Positions 44,973 to 52,595 of a stretch of 53,653 bases of DNA are shown here, in pieces. A program made the translations under genes and the position numbers. Source of the stretch: a virus; the IMG/VR virus record IMGVR_UViG_3300037160_000193, positions 1-53,653 of that record; one strand, given 5' to 3'. The notes beneath the pieces are model-generated. The model was not told the DNA's origin and searched no databases. It saw only the letters and a list, made by a program, of their open reading frames with translations. Position 1 is the first letter of the stretch; each line of letters begins with the position of its first letter.

Positions 44973-45489
44973 GTTTCCTCCCCGGCTTGCCGCCGAGCCC
45001 GAAGAACGCGAACCCGTTCCAGGGCGTACCCGTCGCCTCGCGCACAGCGGAACTCAAGGAACGGTGGATGTTCCCGCCATACTCGAAGCCGTCTTCCCGG
45101 ACGCGAACGACGATGTCCTTGCCTCGATAGCGGCGCACCAGCATGGTGCCGGGAATCGGCAGCCGCGGGTCCTCGGTTGGCGCGACACGCGTCTCGATTG
45201 TTCGGCTCTCGTCCAGTTCCACTTTCAGGAAATTCCTCGGCGCACGAATCCGGAGGTCTGCGTCATCGGCGATCTCCAGTGCGCGGCGGCGCGCGCGTTC
45301 CGAGAGGCCGCCCCACGCGTTCGCTTGCATCCGCCAGGCGATGCGGCGGAAGAGGAACTGTTTATGGTTCGAGCGGCTCGCTTCACCGAAGACTTCGCCG
45401 TACTTCTGCTTCAGTTGCCCGACCGTCATGTGGCGCAAGGCCTCAATTCCCTCGCGCATGGCGGTCGAGCTAACTATCTCTTTCCTCAT
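44956..45489 (-). CDS. DUF2924 protein, partner of serine recombinase
   Basis: This protein has 177 residues. The start at 45489 is set by a 4-bp overlap (ATGA) with the stop of the small gene upstream. The body (HMTVGQLKQKYGEVFGEASR, HKQFLFRRIAWRMQANAWGG, GTMLVRRYRGKDIVVRVRED, GFEYGGNIHRSLSSAVREAT, GTPWNGFAFFGL) matches the DUF2924 family, which is nearly always encoded next to serine recombinases of this kind. A recombination directionality or accessory role is suspected for the family but unproven. Confidence 0.88.
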   Translation of the reverse strand: MRKEIVSSTAMREGIEALRHMTVGQLKQKYGEVFGEASRSNHKQFLFRRIAWRMQANAWGGLSERARRRALEIADDADLRIRAPRNFLKVELDESRTIETRVAPTEDPRLPIPGTMLVRRYRGKDIVVRVREDGFEYGGNIHRSLSSAVREATGTPWNGFAFFGLGGKPGRKHGSHQ

Positions 45490-45644
45490 ATAGTTAACCC
45501 TCCGTCACATGACTCACTCTTCGTCTCGGAACAGTCAACTACTGGTGGTAGCGGCTCCGGGAACCGAAGCCGCAGGTAGGCGATGGCGAGGACGGCGGCG
45601 ATTTCGCGGATTGGTCCGGTGCGATCAGGGTCGCGGTCGTTCAT
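45486..45644 (-). CDS. 52-residue protein leading the DUF2924-recombinase operon
   Basis: This is a short gene missed by length cut-offs. It has a strong ribosome site AAGGAG 7 bases before the ATG at 45644. The product (MNDRDPDRTGPIREIAAVLA, IAYLRLRFPEPLPPVVDCSE) is helical then Pro-rich. Its TGA overlaps the DUF2924 ATG, so the two are coupled. Function unknown. Confidence 0.7.
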   Translation of the reverse strand: MNDRDPDRTGPIREIAAVLAIAYLRLRFPEPLPPVVDCSETKSESCDGGLTI

Positions 45645-45747
45645 GAGCGGTCTCCTTAGAGGCCACCCACGACGATGTCCGCTGTGCGGTCGAGCGCCGT
45701 CTGGTGGGATAATCGACGCGGGTCGTTTCCGCGTCCGTTAACTATAT
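45488..45747. repeat. ATATAGTTAAC inverted repeat pair
   Basis: ATATAGTTAAC at 45488-45498 and its exact complement GTTAACTATAT at 45737-45747 face each other across 238 bp. The span covers the small 52-residue gene and the gap between the divergent recombinase operon and HNH gene. The AT-rich right copy could be part of a promoter. A role as a recombinase site is only a guess. Confidence 0.4.
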
Positions 45748-45840
45748 ACGCAGTGATTGTGGAAAGTGTCTCACTTGGCGGGCCGATTTCCATGGACTAC
45801 GGTCGATCCGCTACAATCGCTAGCGATTCTTCCGGCGGCG

Positions 45841-46572
45841 ATGGCAAAGGAATCCAAACTCGTTCGAGCAAGCAACACAACGCGAACGTGGCTGCGGAGG
45901 CTCCACGAACGGATTCCAACGCTGGACTACACCGAAGCGAAGTATTGGGCGACGTTCAAGGCAGGCTCAGCCGGGGCCGTTGCTCAACTGAATCCATCGC
46001 ACGTGGGTATTCGAGCCTTCCTGACACTGGATTCCGGCGCCGGACCAGATCTCAAGCCGAGTCCATCAACACGGAGTTGGGCCGCGCGGTTCCCGTCGGT
46101 CTTCCAGATCGCGGGAGAAGAGGACCTGACAAGAGCCGGCCAACTGATCCTCATGTCGGCTGACACTGCGCGTGCACGAGCCAAGAACCCCTACACCCGG
46201 CGCTCCGATCAGCTTTCGGCTGACGAAGTCGAAGGCGGAACTGCATACCAGGAGGGGGCAGTACGCCAGGTTACCGTGAACGCCTATGAGCGCAATCAGG
46301 AAGCTCGCGAGGAGTGTTTACGGCACCACGGGCGGAGTTGCATCATTTGTGGGTTCAACTTCATGGAAGCGTACGGAGCCGAAGCCGCCGATTACATTCA
46401 GGTCCACCATATCAAGCCGATAGCACGCGCGGGTGGCTCCTACGTTTTAGATCCGATCAAGGACTTGCGCCCGGTCTGTCCGAATTGCCATGCCGTGATT
46501 CACCGCAGAGATCCACCCTTTGAAATCGCGGAGGTCAAGAGAATGCTGCGCCGGACCGCGGCCGGACGCTAA
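45841..46572 (+). CDS. HNH endonuclease (McrA-like) with DUF5655-like N-terminus
   Basis: This protein has 243 residues from the ATG at 45841; a TTG at 45757 would add 28 residues without support. The C-terminal HNH motif is complete: C167-x2-C170, H189-H190 in YIQVHHIKPIAR, then C213-x2-C216-H217 (PVCPNCHAVIH). The N-terminal region (HERIPTLDYTEAKYWATFKA, NPSHVGIRAFLTLDSG) resembles the DUF5655 transport-like fold seen in other restriction proteins. It is divergent from the recombinase operon. It may be a modification-dependent restriction enzyme or homing nuclease. Confidence 0.75.
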   Translation: MAKESKLVRASNTTRTWLRRLHERIPTLDYTEAKYWATFKAGSAGAVAQLNPSHVGIRAFLTLDSGAGPDLKPSPSTRSWAARFPSVFQIAGEEDLTRAGQLILMSADTARARAKNPYTRRSDQLSADEVEGGTAYQEGAVRQVTVNAYERNQEAREECLRHHGRSCIICGFNFMEAYGAEAADYIQVHHIKPIARAGGSYVLDPIKDLRPVCPNCHAVIHRRDPPFEIAEVKRMLRRTAAGR

Positions 46573-46865
46573 GGCCGTGGCGGACGTTCGGACCTGCCCA
46601 ACAGGCTACCATCGCCTTCGGCGTGGAAGATGTCTCATTCGGGGTCGGCGACCGCGCGCGTGCGTTAACAAACGCCGGAAGAGGGAACCAGAGACGCAGA
46701 GAACGGGACCCGGGCAGAGTGGAACCAGGAGGGAATTGGGGGGCCAGCCGTGGCGGGCTCAAACGGAGAGACGACCGGAGACGCGAAGTTCTACGAAAGA
46801 CTACGCGGACGCGCAGGACGATGCCGTCAACAAACGGGCACGCAAATCAATGGAGGGAAAGGAAT

Positions 46866-46912
46866 TGGCTCCCCAAACAGAATTCGGACAGGCAACCTTT
46901 CGGTTAACAGGC
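46866..46912 (-). other. tRNA-Asn(GTT)-like 3' fragment, copy 1
   Basis: On the minus strand this reads like the anticodon arm to acceptor end of tRNA-Asn: TGTTAACCGAAAGGTTG, a damaged T-arm (CCTGTCCGAATTCTG) and TGGGGAGCCA. There is no 5' half. It is probably an old attachment-site remnant. It shares the 11-mer TTCGGTTAACA (46899-46909) with copy 2. Confidence 0.45.
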
Positions 46913-46937
46913 TAGTCTATTTCGTCGTCGGATCATT

Positions 46938-46985
46938 TGGTGGCAAACGGGATTCGAATCAACACCCGTTCGGTTAACACCCGAT
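46938..46985 (-). other. tRNA-Asn(GTT)-like fragment, copy 2
   Basis: A second minus-strand piece has TGTTAACCGAACGGG, a T-loop GATTCGAATC and a CCA-like end (TTTGCCACCA). It repeats TTCGGTTAACA at 46969-46979, 70 bp from copy 1. A weak class-II-like tRNA fold can be drawn further 5', but the anticodon stem fails, so I treat it as a remnant. Confidence 0.4.
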
Positions 46986-47361
46986 CTGATGCAGTCCGGA
47001 ACACTTCGCCGCTAAGAAAAACTGCCGGAGAAAGCCTTCGCTGGCGTACTCAAGGGCAAGAAGCCGCCGCAGCCAGAGCCGGGCTTCGAATGGAGAGTGC
47101 CTATCACCAGTCGTTCTCCACCAGAGGCACTATGCGGGCTCACCGACCTCAAGCCGCTGCGGCCTCTGAAAATCTGTTGCATGTGACAAATCGACTGTAC
47201 AAAGAAGCCATTTTTGTCCGAACCCCGTGGGCGCGTTGCAATAAAACCAATAACTTCCAATGCTGTCAATACCGTACTCTGATCCGAGTCATACCTGAGG
47301 AGCCAAATAAATCAATAGCTTACAGAAGCTACCGTCAATTAAAGGCTTTCACTTTAGCGGA

Positions 47362-47608
47362 TTATTTAGCAGCCCCAAATGAGTTTTGACCCGTTTCCGT
47401 TTGCGTCCCCTCTCCAGTCGCTGGCTTCGTCGCTAATGCATTTACAGCACGCCGCTTGGCTTCCATGCGGATGTGGGAGTAGTGCTTGAGCATCTGCTTG
47501 GACACGTGGCCGGCGATGTCCCGGATGGTTTCGTCGCTGGCCTCACCGCTCTCGGCCAGGTCCGTGATAAACGTGTGGCGGTTGTCGTGCCAACGGCCCG
47601 TTCTTCGG
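47362..47608 (-). pseudogene. C-terminal fragment of a tyrosine recombinase
   Basis: This frame translates as the catalytic end of a phage-type integrase: RWHDNRHTFITDLAESGEA (H-x-x-R box), IRDIAGHVSKQMLKHYSHIR (second His and the Tyr nucleophile) and a Thr/Gly-rich tail ending at TAA. The N-terminal 80% is missing. The fragment begins right at the insertion-sequence-like repeats, so an insertion or deletion removed the rest. It differs from the integrase at 50788. Confidence 0.8.
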
Positions 47609-48178
47609 CGCTCTCCAAAACTGACCCAGCCATACTCTCCAAAAATGACCCAGGCATTCTGAGCTGACCCTCCGCAGAGTTTGCGTGTCTGGGCTGCCCG
47701 CCTCGGAAGCTTTGCTCGGGTCGAGCTCCGTCACGAAGCCGTTCTCATTGAAAACGCCCCGATGAGGCGTTCCGCCACCGGCCTGCTCGCCGGGATAGTT
47801 GAAGAATTCCGCTTCCCAGGCGGTAAGGGCATGGCGGGCGCTGACCGCAAGGGAATTGGGCAGCACCCTGACAATCACCTTGGAGTCGATGGTGTCGCCG
47901 TCCCTGGCCACGCAGCGCCCCATGAAGAGCCCGCTATGGACCGCTACCCCCTTGGGATCCAGCCACCGCAGAACGAATGCCTCTTCCTGTGAGGCGTTTC
48001 GGGCGCGCGCATCGATGAACGTACCCGCATCGATCACATGGCCGCAGAGGTTCGCTCCCGGCTTCGCCGATCCTTGGCCCGGTTGCGCGTTTGCATTCGG
48101 CTCAGCCGGTGTCTTAGTCTGTGCCCATATCGCTGAAGGCAGCAAAGCCGCCGACAGTAAAATCATCATCGTTCTCAT
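47543..48178 (-). pseudogene. Secreted protein truncated by insertion-sequence end
   Basis: The start at 48178 has AAAGGAG upstream. Residues 1-19 (MRTMMILLSAALLPSAIWA) form a signal peptide, so the product is exported. The native part runs to about residue 172 (SPDTQTLRRVSS) and has two Cys and beta-strand segments (DSKVIVRVLPNSLAVSARHA). After that the frame enters the repeats (CLGHFWRVWLGQFWRA) and then antisense-like integrase DNA, so the C-terminus is not original. Function unknown. Confidence 0.6.
47611..47653. mobile_element. Insertion-sequence end remnant (IS21-like repeats)
   Basis: CTCTCCAAAACTGACCCAG (47611-47629) and CTCTCCAAAAATGACCCAG (47635-47653) are direct repeats with a 24-bp period and one mismatch. 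Their complement, TGGGTCA-TTTTTGGAG, resembles the multiple terminal repeats of IS21-type elements. No transposase is left. The repeats separate the cut secreted-protein gene from the recombinase stub. Confidence 0.55.
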
Positions 48179-48194
48179 ACTTTCGTCTCCTTTG

Positions 48195-48629
48195 TCATGA
48201 ATTGAAGTACCTACCGAAAATCACGATGGCGCTGGGGAACGGAGCGGAATTCCTCGCTTGGCCGAATTTCAGGCGTCCGCGCAGAAACCACACCTGGCCG
48301 CGCCTTGCATAGTCCTGCCACCAGCGAGTGTCCGTTCGCGCAGGTAAAAGGCAGACTACTCGCGTCCCTTCACGCGATTCCTCGAAGGCTTTACGCACCC
48401 ACGCTCCGATGTTTCGGCCGTAGGGCGGATTGACGAAGACCTTCCCCTCCCAACGCTGGGCAAGTCCGTTTTCGCCCCTCGTGAAAAAGCGCGCGCACTT
48501 AGCGTTCGCCCTTGTTGCACACGGATCGAGAGTGAAGCCGCCAAAAATCCAGGCCAGCTCGTCAAAGAGCGCCTGAGGTGTTTCCCAGTCATCCGTCGCG
48601 CTCGAAAAGTGAACGCTCAGGCCCGCCAT
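48195..48629 (-). CDS. dam: Phage-type DNA N6-adenine methyltransferase (Dam)
   Basis: This protein has 144 residues from the ATG at 48629, which has AAGGA just upstream; a start 39 bases earlier is inferior. The motifs are those of the phage Dam family: DDWETPQALFDELAWIFGGF, TLDPCATRANAKCARFFT, VFVNPPYGRNIGAWVRKAFE and GRLKFG near the end. It methylates adenine, typically to evade restriction. It is followed by the truncated secreted-protein gene on the same strand. Confidence 0.85.
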   Translation of the reverse strand: MAGLSVHFSSATDDWETPQALFDELAWIFGGFTLDPCATRANAKCARFFTRGENGLAQRWEGKVFVNPPYGRNIGAWVRKAFEESREGTRVVCLLPARTDTRWWQDYARRGQVWFLRGRLKFGQARNSAPFPSAIVIFGRYFNS

Positions 48630-48800
48630 ATTTTCCTTTTCTCCTGCGATCTCTGTGCTTGCCGCCATCGCCTTCCTTCGTCTCCGGTGGCTTTAGATTG
48701 CGGCATTCCGAGGCGAGTGAAAATCCCGCAAACGTTTGGTTGAAGAGGGCTTATCAGCTTTGGTAAGCTTGCGTGAGGCTGCGTGGGCTAACGCAAGACT

Positions 48801-49986
48801 ATGGCGCAAGACGCTCAGGAACACATCGCGCTGGTTCAGAGAATCCTTGCCACCCCAGCGTTCACGAAAGCCCCTTTGCGCAAGGCGCTCCTCGCCTATC
48901 TCTTCGAGCATCGGGAGACCTCTGAATCTGGACAGAAAACATTGCGTTTCATCCCCGGCAAGGAGATCGCACACAAGGTTTTTAAAATCTCGGACAAGGA
49001 GTTTCTCTACGATGCGGCACGCGTGCCAAAGTTGCCTCGATTTGCGCGCGGAGCTGGACGACTACAACCGGAATAACGCCGAGCGCTGGCACTGCGGGCT
49101 GCCGGATGCGGTACGCGGGGAAGGCTATCAGCTCCGCTTTGTCAAAGCCCCTCAGCACTCACCGGCGACCAATTTGTTCTGGGAAGCGCATCGGTCCTCC
49201 GGTCGCGAAATAACTGCCGTATGCGATCCGCTGCTGTTCTTTCACGATTTCCCAAATGGCAAACTATTTCGGTTTGTCGATACGAATATCGAAGAACCAA
49301 GCCGGAGCAAAGCATTGGCAGAGCTGAAAAGCCTGCACCATGACGATTTCAGCAATGAACTTCATCCGGGACACTTTTATGTAGAGTTGGGCGCGATCCT
49401 GGCCGCGAAATCCATCCGGGAGTATTTCTGGCGGGAAGGCCGGTTGCGCGTGCCGATGGTGTTGAGCAAGGAAATGACAAGGCGGCAATTGCTTGACTCT
49501 TCGCCAGTGCTTATCGGTACCGTGCGGACCAATAATTTCATGCGGCAGATATTCTCTTCGCCGGCGGACACAGGCATGGTGGCCTATCGGCTGGACCCCG
49601 ACCATTTCGCGTGGGTGACGATTGATACACGAAAGGTGTCCGGGGTCGAATCCCTGGAAAAGCTTGGGATGACGACCGATGCTACCGGCAAGGGCGTTCT
49701 CATAACGCCCTCGGAGGGAATGACGCTTGGAATCGTCACCAGGATCGTCAATCCGGACGGGCATGGCGCCATCACTTTCATTTCCTCGGATGCTAGCTTG
49801 AATCTGAAGCAGATGGCTCAGGCGCTGACCGACGAAAAACAACTCCAGCGGATATTTATGCAAATGGGCCGCTCACTGGATGATCCCCTTCCCGCCTCGT
49901 TCGAGATGCTGTTTCTCGTCCGGCTTGCGCCAGGCAACCTTGATGACGAAGCGGGCCAGGCACAGTTGCTCAGCTGGCGCATGTAA
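48801..49986 (+). pseudogene. Regulator-like protein split by a frameshift
   Basis: The N-terminal frame from the ATG at 48801 (MAQDAQEHIALVQRILATPA, FTKAPLRKALLAYLFEHRET, then KEFLYDAARV) resembles the DNA-binding head of a Solibacter-type protein family. The pattern should continue with LRAELDDYN, but that segment lies in a second frame that runs to 49986. The shift falls near 49035-49050. The downstream part (LFWEAHRSSGREITAVCDPL, LGAILAAKSIREYFWREGRL, VPMVLSKEMTRRQLL) is a sensing or effector region of unknown type. Rejoined, the protein would be about 390 residues. The frameshift may be real decay or a sequence error. Confidence 0.6.
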
Positions 49987-50364
49987 TTACCGATTTCTTG
50001 TTTTAGGCGCGATCAAAGTAACGGGCTTTGTATCCCCGTCTCTGCCGACGCCCATCACGTCGGAGATAAGATCGCCCAGCGCCTGTTCCGCGCGCGTATC
50101 ACCTGTGGCCGCCACATGCTTCATAGTCTCCTTCGCGATGAGTCCCATCTCGGTGAGTGCCGTGTGCACGGGAAAAGCCTTACCCGCGGCGAGATCCTGC
50201 AAATTCTCACGTATCTCTGAACTAAAGTGCGGGCTGTCGTGAACCATCGCCTCCAGCCGCGCGAAGCTTCTGGTCACGACCGGAGAGAATTGGATCGTCG
50301 CGTTGTCCGCGTCGATTTCAGTGCCTTTGCTCAGATGCTTCGACGCGCCGAGTCTTGCCGTCAT
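49987..50364 (-). CDS. Hypothetical 125-residue protein
   Basis: The ATG at 50364 is preceded by GGAAAGGGA; a start 30 bases earlier precedes that site and is less likely. The product (MTARLGASKHLSKGTEIDAD, FARLEAMVHDSPHFSSEIRE, NLQDLAAGKAFPVHTALTEM) is helical and soluble. It ends at the base next to the convergent upstream gene. I do not recognise it. Confidence 0.55.
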   Translation of the reverse strand: MTARLGASKHLSKGTEIDADNATIQFSPVVTRSFARLEAMVHDSPHFSSEIRENLQDLAAGKAFPVHTALTEMGLIAKETMKHVAATGDTRAEQALGDLISDVMGVGRDGDTKPVTLIAPKTRNR

Positions 50365-50522
50365 TGCGAGTCCCTTTCCAAAGTTGAGAAGCAAGCAGTA
50401 TAGGCCCGCAATTTCTTAAGACAAGTTAAGCTTTTGTGACACGTCTGCCTGACGACGTCAGCTAAGGCAGCCTCACGCACGGCCTATCGCGGCGCTCCCG
50501 TTTATCACCGGATACTGCGCTC

Positions 50523-50732
50523 ATGGGAGCCCAACCAAGTCAGGCGGGAATACTGACGGTGCCTGAAGTCGCGCAGGAACTTCGATGCTCCAAGGCGCAT
50601 GTGCACAATCTCATTCACGGCAAGGTGCTCGGTGTCACGCCCCTGCCCTCCCTGTGGCTGGGACGCCGCCGCCTCATTTTGCGCGCGAATTTCGAGGAAT
50701 GGCTCCGCGCATGCGAAAAATACCCCGGATAA
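50523..50732 (+). CDS. Excisionase-like helix-turn-helix protein
   Basis: This 69-residue protein (GILTVPEVAQELRCSKAHVH, NLIHGKVLGVTPLPSLWLGR, RRLILRANFEEWLRACE) matches the MerR-like HTH_17 fold of excisionases. It lies 55 bp before the integrase, the usual xis-int order. It would bend DNA at the attachment site and favour excision. Confidence 0.8.
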   Translation: MGAQPSQAGILTVPEVAQELRCSKAHVHNLIHGKVLGVTPLPSLWLGRRRLILRANFEEWLRACEKYPG

Positions 50733-50787
50733 ATGCTATGATCCGATCGAACCGGATGACCGCCGCAGGCGCACGGAAAGGACAAAC

Positions 50788-51894
50788 GTGCACAGGCAAC
50801 GTCATCAGAAAGGCAGTTTGCAGGTAAGGCAGCACGGGGATCGCAAAATGTGGGTTTTGCTCTATCGCGACGGAGACACCCGGAAATACGCAACGCTGGG
50901 TCAATATTCCAAGATGAGCAAGAGCGAGGCGCAAGCCAAGCGGGACGAGCTGATAGCGGAAGCGAACGCCCGCAATGCTAAGGCTCCAGATCCTCAGATC
51001 ACTTTCGGGGAGTTCCTCAATGGAGTTGCTCTCCCGTTCCTGCGTTCAAAATGGAAGCGGTCTACCGCCGCGACCACGGAGAACCGCATTCAACATCACT
51101 TGGGACGCGAGTTCGGGGAAAGACGGCTAACCGATCTGGGTTTGAAGGAACTGCAGGCGTTCCTGAGAGTCAAGGCGGAGACGCTATCGCGCAGCGTCGT
51201 GGCGCATCTGCGCTGGGATCTGCGAAGTGTCTTCCGGCTGGCGCTTGCGGAAGGCTATACCGACCGCGACCCGACAGCGGCGCTATTCACGCCGAAGGAG
51301 GCAGCCCCCGCCCCCTCCCCCATCGATGAGCAAAGAGGAGGTGGAACATTACATCAATGCATTAGACCTACGCGAGCGCGTTATCGCTCTGCTTGCGATA
51401 TTCGTGGGTATGCGTCCCGGCGAGATTCTGGCTCTCAAGCGCCGCCATGTGAGCGGCGACTGCACGAAGGCCAGGATCGAACAGCGACTCTACCGCGGCG
51501 ATATCGATACACCGAAGACGACCAACTCCACCCGCACCGTCGCCATTCCGCCCAAGACGGCCAGCCGTTTGAAGGAATGGATGGAGCTGGTGCCCGAGAA
51601 CCCAGAGGCCTGGGTATTCGCTTCGGAGAACCCCGCACGCCGATGTGGCGGGACAATGTGTGGTACCGGCACATGAAGCCCTGGCTGGAAGCAGTCGGAC
51701 TTCAATGGGCCACGTTTCAGGTGCTGCGCAGAACCCATGCCAGTCTCGGACACGATGCGGGAATCGATCCCAAAGTCGCGGCCGACCAGCGCGGGCATGG
51801 TATCGGCGTGGCGATTGATGTTTATACCAAGGCGGCTCTGTCCAAGCGCGCCGAAGCGGCAGAACGGCTGGAAAATGCAGTTCTCACCGCTTAA
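50788..51894 (+). pseudogene. int: Tyrosine integrase with two frameshifts
   Basis: The GTG at 50788 follows AAAGGA by 6 bases. The N-terminal arm-binding and core-binding parts (HGDRKMWVLLYRDGDTRKYA, TFGEFLNGVALPFLRSKWKR) read in one frame to about 51310. Within the C-rich run near 51306-51322 the frame changes, and SKEEVEHYINALDLRERVIA plus the Arg box VGMRPGEILALKRRHV are read in another. Near 51635, at another C run, it returns to the first frame for FQVLRRTHASLGHDAGIDPK and the Tyr box AIDVYTKAAL. Both shifts are one base and compensate. The gene is either inactivated or contains homopolymer sequencing errors. It faces the tRNA-Gly fragment. Confidence 0.78.
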
Positions 51895-51950
51895 CTGAGT
51901 GAAATGGAGTGAAGGAAGTTGCTGGTTTCTCGTAAGTTATTGAAAAGAAA

Positions 51951-52003
51951 TGGAGCGGGAGACCGGATTCGAACCGGCGACGTCCAGCTTGGGAAGCTAG
52001 ACT
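51951..52003 (-). other. Attachment site: 3' half of tRNA-Gly(CCC)
   Basis: On the minus strand the sequence reads as an anticodon arm with loop TTCCCAA (anticodon CCC), a perfect T-arm (CCGGTTCGAATCCGG) and the acceptor end CTCCCGCTCCA. The matching 5' GCGGGAG is not present, so only the 3' half remains. This is what integration into a tRNA gene leaves. The integrase stop is 57 bp away. Confidence 0.8.
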
Positions 52004-52156
52004 GCGATTGATAATAGAGAACTTTGGCGTTCAACGCGGTGAATCCTGACCACATAAACCCACCGGAAAAACAGGTTTACTGTTCGCGACCGAGTAAAAG
52101 CAGTAAGCGCAGTAACAACCCGATTAGCGGATTTCGCCCTTTAAGAACCCCCCAGA

Positions 52157-52189
52157 CACGAAAGGCGCCGTCATAAGCGGCGCCTCGTG
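52157..52189. terminator. Strong hairpin, possible terminator
   Basis: AGGCGCCG (52163-52170) pairs perfectly with CGGCGCCT (52178-52185) around a 7-base loop, extended by CACG/CGTG with a two-base bulge. Read leftward, TTTCGTGT follows the stem, which fits a terminator. Read rightward it precedes the micro-ORF series and could act in RNA control. No other gene is seen in 52004-52210. Confidence 0.45.
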
Positions 52190-52210
52190 AACTATCCGAA
52201 AGGGCAACCG

Positions 52211-52306
52211 ATGGCCAAGACGGTATCGGCTAGGGACAGTCTACCCCAACACGAAGACCAAAAACAACCAACTCAGGGCTCAAGAATGGATTCCCGGCAA
52301 CCATGA
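52211..52306 (+). CDS. Micro-ORF 1 upstream of replication gene (31 residues)
   Basis: The ATG follows GAAAGGG by 6 bases. The product (MAKTVSARDSLPQHEDQKQP) is polar with no motif. Its TGA overlaps the next ATG by 4 bp. It is likely a leader or a small structural part of a coupled series. Confidence 0.4.
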   Translation: MAKTVSARDSLPQHEDQKQPTQGSRMDSRQP

Positions 52307-52461
52307 GCCCGACCGTTGAGTGCGGTGTCCGAACAACCCCAGAAACGCCCGGGGGCAGGCTGTGGTGCGATCCAAATGCAGGCAATGGGATTCGGCGTGC
52401 GGCTCTGCTAGAAAGGTGGTTCTCCTTTGTTCCAAAGAAAGGAAGAAGGAGAACATGTTAA
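52303..52461 (+). CDS. Micro-ORF 2 (52 residues)
   Basis: It starts with an ATGA overlap on micro-ORF 1 and ends 7 bases inside micro-ORF 3. The product (MSPTVECGVRTTPETPGGRL, LERWFSFVPKKGRRRTC) is basic at its end. Overlaps on both sides are the main evidence; no family is recognised. Confidence 0.4.
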   Translation: MSPTVECGVRTTPETPGGRLWCDPNAGNGIRRAALLERWFSFVPKKGRRRTC

Positions 52462-52595
52462 GACGGCGACCCCAGGACTACTCCCTGGTCGGAAAAGTTG
52501 TTGAGCAACACTTTTCGGGTTGCAGCGAACTCACCGATAGGTTCGCTCATGGCCTCCCTCATCCGTCTTGTGGCGCTCGGAGTGCGTTGTTATGA
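52455..52595 (+). CDS. Micro-ORF 3 (46 residues), coupled to replication gene
   Basis: This has a strong ribosome site (AAGGAG five bases before the ATG). The product is MLRRRPQDYSLVGKVVEQHF and 26 more residues. Its TGA overlaps the replication-gene ATG by 4 bp, so its translation probably sets the level of that protein. Confidence 0.5.
   Translation: MLRRRPQDYSLVGKVVEQHFSGCSELTDRFAHGLPHPSCGARSALL

Larger units (their letters stand above)
46573..47361. other. Gene-poor mosaic stretch with tRNA-like fragments
   Basis: No convincing gene is seen. Apart from the two tRNA-Asn-like pieces listed separately, a plus-strand frame at 47016-47186 (FAGVLKGKKPPQPEPGFEWR) looks like a scrap of coding sequence without a start. 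The last 150 bp are AT-rich. The stretch looks like repeated insertion and decay. Confidence 0.45.

Noticed and set aside
46938-47026. Possible complete class-II tRNA of 89 bases on the minus strand
   Set aside because: Acceptor and T-arm can be drawn, but no 5-bp anticodon stem with a 7-base loop forms, so it is treated as a remnant.
46937-47389. Plus-strand 150-codon frame in the mosaic stretch
   Set aside because: It runs through a tRNA-like remnant, and its composition is irregular and Arg/Ser-rich, with no ribosome site.
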